A DNA stretch of 64,000 nucleotides, taken from contig NC_058164.1 in the NCBI RefSeq assembly GCF_020080835.1, positions 22,841,510 to 22,905,509 on the forward strand, given 5' to 3'. This DNA is from Cotesia glomerata. Lineage: Eukaryota > Arthropoda > Insecta > Hymenoptera > Braconidae. Of this stretch, positions 57,091-64,000 are shown piece after piece. The translations under genes were made by a program, and so were the position numbers. Each line of letters opens with the position of its first letter. The stretch's first letter is position 1. The notes under the pieces are model-generated. The model was not told the origin of the DNA and ran no database searches. It saw only the letters and a program-made list of their open reading frames with translations.

Positions 57091-59456
57091 AATTAACAAA
57101 GAAACGTATACTCAAGTGTCTTAATTTTCCTTAATGACGTGACAAAATCTCTAAGGGGTAAAAATGAAAGTCACAGCACGCGACAGAATTATTTTATACC
57201 GGCAGTTTTATTAATAAAAGGAAAAACAGGCACGTGATGTAAAGGGGAGTCGAACATCAGGACTGACAGCCGATATGCCATGATATGAATGGAATACTGA
57301 ATTCAGAAGAGGAAGAGGATGGAAATGTGGATAAGATATGAAACATGAAACATGTGTTTTTTTGTAGTTATAAGTTACCGTTTTCACTTTTACCGAAAAA
57401 CCGTAGGCTCTACGCCAATGGGGCATCTGGTGTCGGCCCGAGCACATGCCATACATCTGCTCGCTTACTTAGCCTCTTTATAAAATACAGCCGTATAAAA
57501 ATATATATATGGGGATAAAAAGTGATCTTGGGGATACTTTTGTTGTCTAAAAAAATCGTCTGGTGTAAGAAAAAAGGATCAATTCCGTTGTTGCTACGCG
57601 GGACCGCGCCATCTCTTGATTCAGTTTTTAATTATTTAGTTTTGTCTCGGATTCTTTGTCCAATTGACAATTTTTTGCGAGTTGAATGAGAATTTTTTCT
57701 ACTTTTTTTGATAGAAATATTTTCTAGCTAAAAAAATATTGAAGGCCTAAATGAAGGTTTTCTTGATCCAAAAAATTTATTTTAAGCTCAAAGAATTGGG
57801 TCAATAATTTTTTATTTCATACAATTTTAAGCTTCTGTTAAACAACAAATAATAATTATTTAAATATTGACCTCTAATATTTCTTTTTCAGTGATAGAAA
57901 ATCGAATAATTTATTTTATTTCGTGGAAAATTTACAAAAAGTTCTATGTTAAATTTATGAAATTTAACATTCTAATTTTCTTCATTTTCGAATTGATATT
58001 TTTCTAACGCCAATTTATGTAGTTTCATTCTTTTTTTTTTTTTTAAATAACATGAAAATCCAAACATTTATAAAAAAAATATCTCTTATCATAATTTAAG
58101 AGTTTTTTTTAAATATTCATAAATTTTTTCGTTCGATGAACGACTTCGAGGTAAGAAGATAATTTTTCAATATTTTTTTTGTATTCTAAGGTAAAAGCCC
58201 CAATAGATGATCACGTACTAGTGTATGATCACTCCATGTATTTGTATATCTATATTCACAAATATAGGTATACAAATACATGGAGTGATCATATACTGGT
58301 ACATGATCATATATTGGGGCTTTTACCTTATAAAAAAAAATTTTTTTTTTCAATAATTTAATTTTTAAAATTCTTACAATTTTTTAGAATCGATAAAATT
58401 AAACCCAGTTAATAAAATTCCAAAAATTTACAATCGAATATTTATTTCAATTCTAAATAAAAAAAAAAAAAAAAAAAAAAAACAAGTGAAGACATTGAAA
58501 AATTAACTAATAATTCTTTACTATTAGTTGATCTATTATCAAAATTTTCAAATTATAAAAAAAATCATAAAAAATTTTTAAAAATTTTTTTATCATTGTT
58601 TTTTTTTATTTTTCATATTCTTTGAGAAAAAAAAAAAATTTGACACTAAAAAATAAACATAAAAAAAGAAAAATTTCACTCATAAATTGAAAGTAAAAGA
58701 ACGAAGTCTGCTTGACATCCTGCAGCATTCTGGTCACAAAGATGTCTACAAGCACTAAAAGAGTCTACTGACAAAAAGAGCCCAGACGTATAAGATTCCA
58801 CCATGAAACATTATTTTTTTCTCGGGAATAAATTTTTTTGACGGTGTAGGGAGGAAGAATCTAGTTTTTTGAACTCGGGGCTTGAAGCTCCGATCTGAAG
58901 AAGATTTTCGAAAAGTGGGGAGAACAGCTGGTGGATTCAACGTCAGATGGTTAATTCTCTAGCGTCAGCTGCGGGGGTGAGAAAGGGTTCATTATTATTG
59001 TTATTATTCTTATGGTAATTATTTCTCCAGCAATTATTAAGGTCTTTTGTAGATGTGGGGTAAGTACAAGGAAGGACAATTGAATTTTCTTGGACATTTA
59101 TTTCAGACAAAAAATTAATATTTATAGTAATTAAATCGTGATCGTAAAATAAAATTTAATTAAATTTTGCGATTTTTAGCAAATTATTTGGAATAACAGA
59201 TGGATTCAAACTTCCGGCAGCTGCTGGACTAAACACCGAGGTAATAGTAAGAAGTCTGTGTGGACGACCAAACGACTGCTGGTGCACGTGCCTTTTTTTA
59301 GTTTGTTATATTATTCTGGTAAATAATTAGATGGTGAATATTGGGTCGATTAAAACATGTAATTTTCGATTTAAATGAAAATCTTTTTTTAGTTTAGCAA
59401 GTGCTTTTAATTCAGATGAATTTGGGTCAGAAGTTTTATTTTAGATTTATTTATTT
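57091..59456. other. No gene seen; one palindrome
   Basis: AT-rich, with many homopolymers (for example poly-A at 58459-58482). The only structured feature is the palindrome at 58186-58330. No exon-like stretch convinced me. Confidence 0.45.
58186..58330. repeat. Near-perfect palindrome (MITE)
   Basis: AAGGTAAAAGCCCCAATAGA through TGATCACTCCATGTATTTGT on the left, and the almost exact complement on the right, with a loop near 58250. About 145 bp; likely a fold-back MITE with TA target. Confidence 0.8.
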
Positions 59457-59457
59457 A

Positions 59458-60877
59458 CACGGAAAGAAAATTATGGGAACTATTCCTTTACCATTATGGG
59501 AATGGTTCCCATAATGCTATAGAAATAATTCCTATACTATTATAGAAACTATTCCTATATCATTATGGGAACTAATCCCATAATATTATGGGAACTATTC
59601 CTATAATATTATGGGAATGGTTCCCATAATTCTATAGGAATCATTCCTATACTATTATAGGAACGGTTTCCATAATTTATGGGAACCATTCTCATAATAG
59701 TATAGGAATGGTTCCCACAACATGTAGGTTTAAATCCTAAACGGAAAAAAAAAATTGGGGCTGCCGCATGATACATTTCTGTAGAAGATACATGACTTTC
59801 ATGTGACAGCAACATGATTTTCATGTGGCAAGCAATAATAGTTAAAACAACAATAATAATTTATATTATTAAGAGAATAAGAACAATTTTGTCTCCTGGA
59901 TAGTCACATGATGAAATCGATTTTTTTAGTGAAATTTAGTGTCATTGCAAAGGAGTTGACTTGAATTTGTGCTTTTTCAAGGTTTCATATCATTCTCGTC
60001 GATAGTCAATTTATGATGATAGTCAATTCATAATAGATATTTAGGTTGCATTCGAAAATGCTCTATCTCTAAACATATAATTAAGAAATGACCTTGTATC
60101 TAGTGAACTATTGACATTTTTAAAGATATAAGCTCATCTCGATGTTACACTCATCGAGACCTTTCATTTGAGTACCCACATTAATTTTTCATATATTTAT
60201 ATATATTATATATATGTAAATATAAAAAATATATCAAAATGCATGTGGGTACTCAAATGAAATCTCTTGATGAGTAACATCGGGATGAGCTTATATATTC
60301 AAAAATGTCAATAGTTTACCAGATACAAGGTAATTTCTTCATTATGTATCTAGGCACAGAGCATTTTCGAATGCAGCCTAAATTCTTATTATAATAAATT
60401 AACTATTGGTGAGAATGATATGAAACCTTGAAAAGGCACAACTCCAAGCAAAAACCCATTTTATCACATAAATACACTGGCCACAAAATTTTCCTTATTC
60501 TGTTAATAATATAGATTATTATTATTATTATTATTATTATTTTTATCATTATTATTATTTAATCATTAATCCGTACGAAGATTTTATCTTTATTTTATTT
60601 TGAGAATGATTCCCATAATGGTATAGGAATGATTCCTATAATTGTATAGGAATGATTCCTATAATTGTATAGGAATCATTCCTATAATTATAGAAACCAT
60701 TCCTATACCATTATGTGAACCATTCCTATCGTTATGGAAAATGTTCCCATAATTCTGGAAAAATTTTCCTATAATTGTGGGAACAGTTCCCATAATTCAT
60801 GGGAACAGTTCCTATAATTCCCTGGGAACTGTTTCCATAAAATTATGGGAATAGTTCCCATATTTTTCTTTCTGTGT
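59458..60877. mobile_element. TIR element E with GGAATGGTTCCCATAAT arrays
   Basis: Ends CACGGAAAGAAAATTATGGG and (complement) CACAGAAAGAAAAATATGGG, flanked by TA. Each end carries about 250 bp of short alternating repeats built on TATAGGAATGATTCCTATAA-type self-complementary units. The middle (59868-60540) contains an inverted pair derived from element F and a TTA microsatellite (60511-60540). Confidence 0.75.
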
Positions 60878-61291
60878 ACTTTAATAACGACCCAAATTCC
60901 AGAAGGCCAATTATAGGATTATAAAAAGAATTGTTTGATCATTTTCTTCTATTATTGCTTTTGTAATATGATTTTCTCAACCTAGAAAAAATTAATCTAT
61001 CATTGAGAATCTTATAACAAATAAATTGTTTGACAACTAAATATGATTTAAATGATGATTAAAGTTTAATCATCATACACACTTTAATTGGAATAAATTA
61101 ATAGCAATTTATTGTTAATTATTAGACCTCAAACCAACAAACGTATTTTCTTGGGACAAAAAAAAATTTAAACACCAGATGGCGCCTCAGCAAACAACAA
61201 CCGTATTACTGATGACATTCGCCATTTTTTTTTTGGTTAGTTTTAAGTTCTTCTTCTTTACATCAGAAGACCGTCTTCGCGTTTAATTACT

Positions 61292-61927
61292 ACACAGAAA
61301 AAAAGATTTCTTGACTGGAGAATAAAATTCTTGGCTCAAGTAAATTTTCGGGTGCCCGAAGGAAGACCGAAGTTGTCTTGGCCGAAGTAAAAATTTTTCT
61401 TGAAATTCTATTCTTGGTGGAAGTAATTTTTCTTAATTCAAATTATCATAAATACTTGATACAATCAATTTTTATATTGGATCAAGATTTTTAGATACTT
61501 TAGGGAAGCAGCGCCCTCTACTTCAGCTGAGAAAAAAATTTTCTCACCTTGAGAAAATTTTTCTCTTGAATATTTGATACCCATTTTAGATTATTTTAGC
61601 ACGCAATTATACATATTGAATGAAAGAAAATGGTTCAATATTATTTGATCTTCCCATTTGACATGTTCGTCAATAAAAATATTAATGAAAATTTATTATC
61701 GGGATATTTAATTTTTTGGAGCAAGAGAAAAATTTTCTCAGAACAAGAAAATTTTCTTGATTTAAATAAATTGTCTTGAATCAAGATACGTATTTCTTGA
61801 AGCAAGCGAATTAATTTTGTTAGGATAATTGAAATTTCTTGTGTCAAAAAAAAATTTTTTTTTCGCCCAAGAAAATAATTAGCAAGAAAAATATTTTCTT
61901 GGTTCAAGTGAATCATTCTTTCTGTGT
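61292..61927 (+). mobile_element. MITE C, copy 3
   Basis: ACACAGAAAAAAAGATTTCT to AAGTGAATCATTCTTTCTGTG; close to copies at 24691 and 53477. It is absent from the equivalent place near 34270-34280, so it arrived after the duplication. Confidence 0.8.
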
Positions 61928-62544
61928 ATTGTAATGCATAAATAATTACAGTTTTTTATTAGAACAAAATCCAATATAATTAATAGTTACTGGGTGTAGA
62001 TATTTATCCAACGAATGTATGGAATTGAAGATTTTTATTTACTAGATAACCTAAAAGTGTCTTTCGTTGATAATTTAGTCATAAAATATTCAAGATATCA
62101 AATACCGATTAGTTTCTTATAGTTGAAAAATTGTTTATTAAATAAAACGATCCTGACATTTCAAAAAAATTAATTAAAAAATTTCAAAAAAATTAGTTAA
62201 TAGTAAAAAAAGACGCCATTCGGCCACACCCGAAATGGAAGGTAGATTTCATAGAATGAATCATCATCTTGTCTCAATAACTTTCGTTTGACATGGAATA
62301 AATTTTATTTCCACATATATAAGTAGATTGTATTACACATTGCCTGAAAATGGTTCAATTGAACTTTTAACTTCGATAAAATAACTAACAATTGTCAAAA
62401 AGTTAACGTTATATACGTCAAATTAGAAGGAGTTTTATAAGCTTTCACATGAATTTATTAAAAATCAGCTATCTTTTTGTAAAAAAATATACAGATGCAT
62501 TTTTCTAACAAGTTAAATAATAGCCTGTTTGAAAAAATGGGGTA

Positions 62545-63914
62545 CACGGAAAAAAAAACTGTTGCAGCTACAAGTCTGGGCCTGTGGTAGCTACAGGCCT
62601 AGTTTTGTAGCAATTACAAGTCTAACCTTCTTGCAGCTAATCCTAGCCCTAACACAGATACAGAGATAACACTGTCACGATTACAGGCTTAGTAGCTATT
62701 TAATAATATTTATTTAAATATATTTGGCCTGCAGTATTTTTAGCTTGGGTCAGCTGATTTAAAGACGGTTTCAGAGTTGTAACTACTTTTTTGAGTTGAA
62801 AAAATGTAATTGAGTCTTAAAAATCGACTTAATTAAAAATTTTGAAATTATACTGAACAATTTGTTTTTTGAATTTCATTTTTAAGGTTTTTCATAGTAA
62901 GACATTGATAATTTTTAATATGTTTACTTTAAATAATTTCATTTCGTTAAATAATTTCATTCTTATTTATTATTACTTGAAAATTTTTTAACCCTAGACT
63001 GGTTAACAAGCGCGACGTAACGACTTTGATCAAGTGATGAGGGATTTTCCGCAATGCTTTTAGAGCGTACAGTGTTGCCAGTTCATACACGTTTGACAGG
63101 CAGAGATTAAAGGTGTTTTCAGCAACGCCGCGGACAAAAAACTACTTACGACTCTGGTCAAGCGATGAGGAAAGCCCCGCGAATTTTTTTAAGGAATTTT
63201 TATTCAGAAATTTAACGTTTTCGAAAATGTTTGAAAAAGTTATTAATATATTCTAAAATGTTCAAGGAACAAAGTCAAATTTTTTTGAATAATTTTAGTA
63301 AATATTGAAGATGTAATAAAAAAAAATATATTTGAGCGCGACGTTACGCTCATACGTTGACCAGTCTAGGGTTAAAATTCCAAATACATGCAATCACGTC
63401 TTTTAATGAAACTTAGTTGTAAAATGAGTTTTATCATATCAACAAATTAACTATCAGCTGATCCATATAAAAAACTAATAATTAATGTTAATATGTTGAT
63501 TTTCAGAATAATTTCAAAAATTTTAATTAGATCGATTTTTAAGACTCAATCACATTTTTTCAACTCAGAGAAGTAGTTACAACTCAGAAACCGTCCTTAA
63601 ATCAGCTGACCCAAGCTAAAAATACTGCAAGCCAAATATTTTTATATGAATATCATTAAATAAAATCTAAGTAAATGTGACAGTGTTATCTTTGTATCTT
63701 TGTTAGGGCTAGGATTAGCTACAAAAAGGTTAGACCTGTAGTTGCTACAAAACTAGGCCTGTAGCTACCACAGGTCCACGCCTGTAGGTGCAACAGGCCC
63801 ACGCTTGTAGCTGCTACAGGCCCACAACTGTAGCTGCTACAGGCCTAACCTGTTGCTGCTACAGGAACACGCTACAGGCCTAAAACCTGTAGCAGCTACA
63901 GTTTTTTTTCCGTG
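62545..63914. mobile_element. Fold-back element D with long arms
   Basis: CACGGAAAAAAAAACTGTTG and (complement) CACGGAAAAAAAACTGTAGC, TA on both sides. Arms of about 350 bp pair across the element (for example CAGCTGATTTAAAGACGG with CCGTCCTTAAATCAGCTG). The right arm carries extra GCTACAGG-type tandem units. A piggyBac-type MITE sits in the loop. Confidence 0.85.
62992..63371. mobile_element. piggyBac-type MITE
   Basis: TTAA-flanked (62988-62991 and 63372-63375), with ends CCCTAGACTGGTTAACAAGC and (complement) CCCTAGACTGGTCAACGTAT. The CCCTAG start and TTAA target are hallmarks of piggyBac. 380 bp; GCGCGACGTAACG and CGCGACGTTACGC inside mirror each other. No transposase. Confidence 0.8.
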
Positions 63915-64000
63915 TATTCTCAAGAGCAGTCGGTATTATCTTGAATCTATTTTATCGGCTTCAAAGCAAGAAGAAAAAAAATACTTGGCTCAAATATATA

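Larger units (their letters stand above)
60925..64000 (-). repeat. Inverted duplicate of a 5'-nucleotidase upstream region (interrupted)
   Basis: The complement of 60925-61290, 61930-62165, 62480-62542 and 63915-64000 matches 34800-34280, 34275-34040, 33860-33810 and 33810-33724 in order. The match includes GAAGAAAATGATCAAACAAT, that is the start codon and first codons of the gene at 34778. In the copy the frame ends after a few codons. It is interrupted by MITE C (61292-61927) and element D (62545-63914), and 62170-62470 is unrelated. It runs off the window. Confidence 0.75.

Noticed and set aside
58840..58960. Minus-strand 61-aa ORF as an exon
   Set aside because: No splice sites or recognisable motif; composition no different from background.
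1..64000. Viral integration (for example polydnavirus segments)
   Set aside because: No viral structural or virulence gene family and no segment-boundary motif was recognised; all repeats are explained as transposons or palindromes.

Overview
The window looks like insect nuclear DNA. It is AT-rich, has spliced genes with GT-AG introns, R1-clade non-LTR retrotransposons (an arthropod clade) and dense nested DNA transposons. A hymenopteran, perhaps a parasitoid wasp, is my guess from the expanded 5'-nucleotidase/apyrase family and a DUF4806-like protein; no marker in the window proves it. Everything was read by eye, so exon joins rest on splice consensus, reading phase and protein-family motifs.

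Host genes. Three 5'-nucleotidase (ecto-5'-nucleotidase/apyrase) genes are present. Only the signal-peptide exon of the first is here (2861-2967, minus). The second is complete (25452-30288, minus; seven exons, 586 aa) and ends in a GPI-anchor-type hydrophobic tail. The third is complete (34778-44987, plus; seven exons, 552 aa), lies head-to-head with the second and lacks the tail. The two complete genes carry complementary intron sets. Further right are a 141-aa hypothetical gene (46072-46497), a duplicated small ORF (46858-47085 and 56671-56901), and a three-exon gene for an acidic 210-aa protein with an Orange-domain-like C terminus (48227-55498).

Mobile DNA, left to right. 1-2740 is a patchwork of palindromic modules. 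3870-4725 and 5361-11175 are copies of a repeat carrying an internal (AC)n tract; the second is interrupted inside that tract by a decayed R1-type retrotransposon. 11244-18395 is a four-level nest: a palindromic composite split by a TA-target element, which is split by a hAT transposon with a perfect 8-bp target duplication, while the composite body is split by another (AC)n repeat. 18721-21767 is a TIR-bounded element that carries an intron-containing DUF4806-like gene, followed by two short relatives. 22996-24547 is a TIR element with a minisatellite. The largest intron of the plus-strand 5'-nucleotidase holds inverted (AC)n repeats and a second R1-type insertion. 59458-64000 holds minisatellite-like MITEs, a piggyBac-type MITE inside a long fold-back element, and an inverted copy of the plus-strand 5'-nucleotidase upstream region including its start codon.

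Themes. Nucleotide-salvage or extracellular purine hydrolysis genes are expanding locally and exchanging structure (intron loss, gain or loss of membrane anchoring) in a repeat-rich neighbourhood. Two signals look least explained. The first is the family of palindromic modules, nearly all with the apex motif GCGNAGC, known as an unusually stable DNA mini-hairpin. The second is the transposon-like element carrying the DUF4806-like gene.
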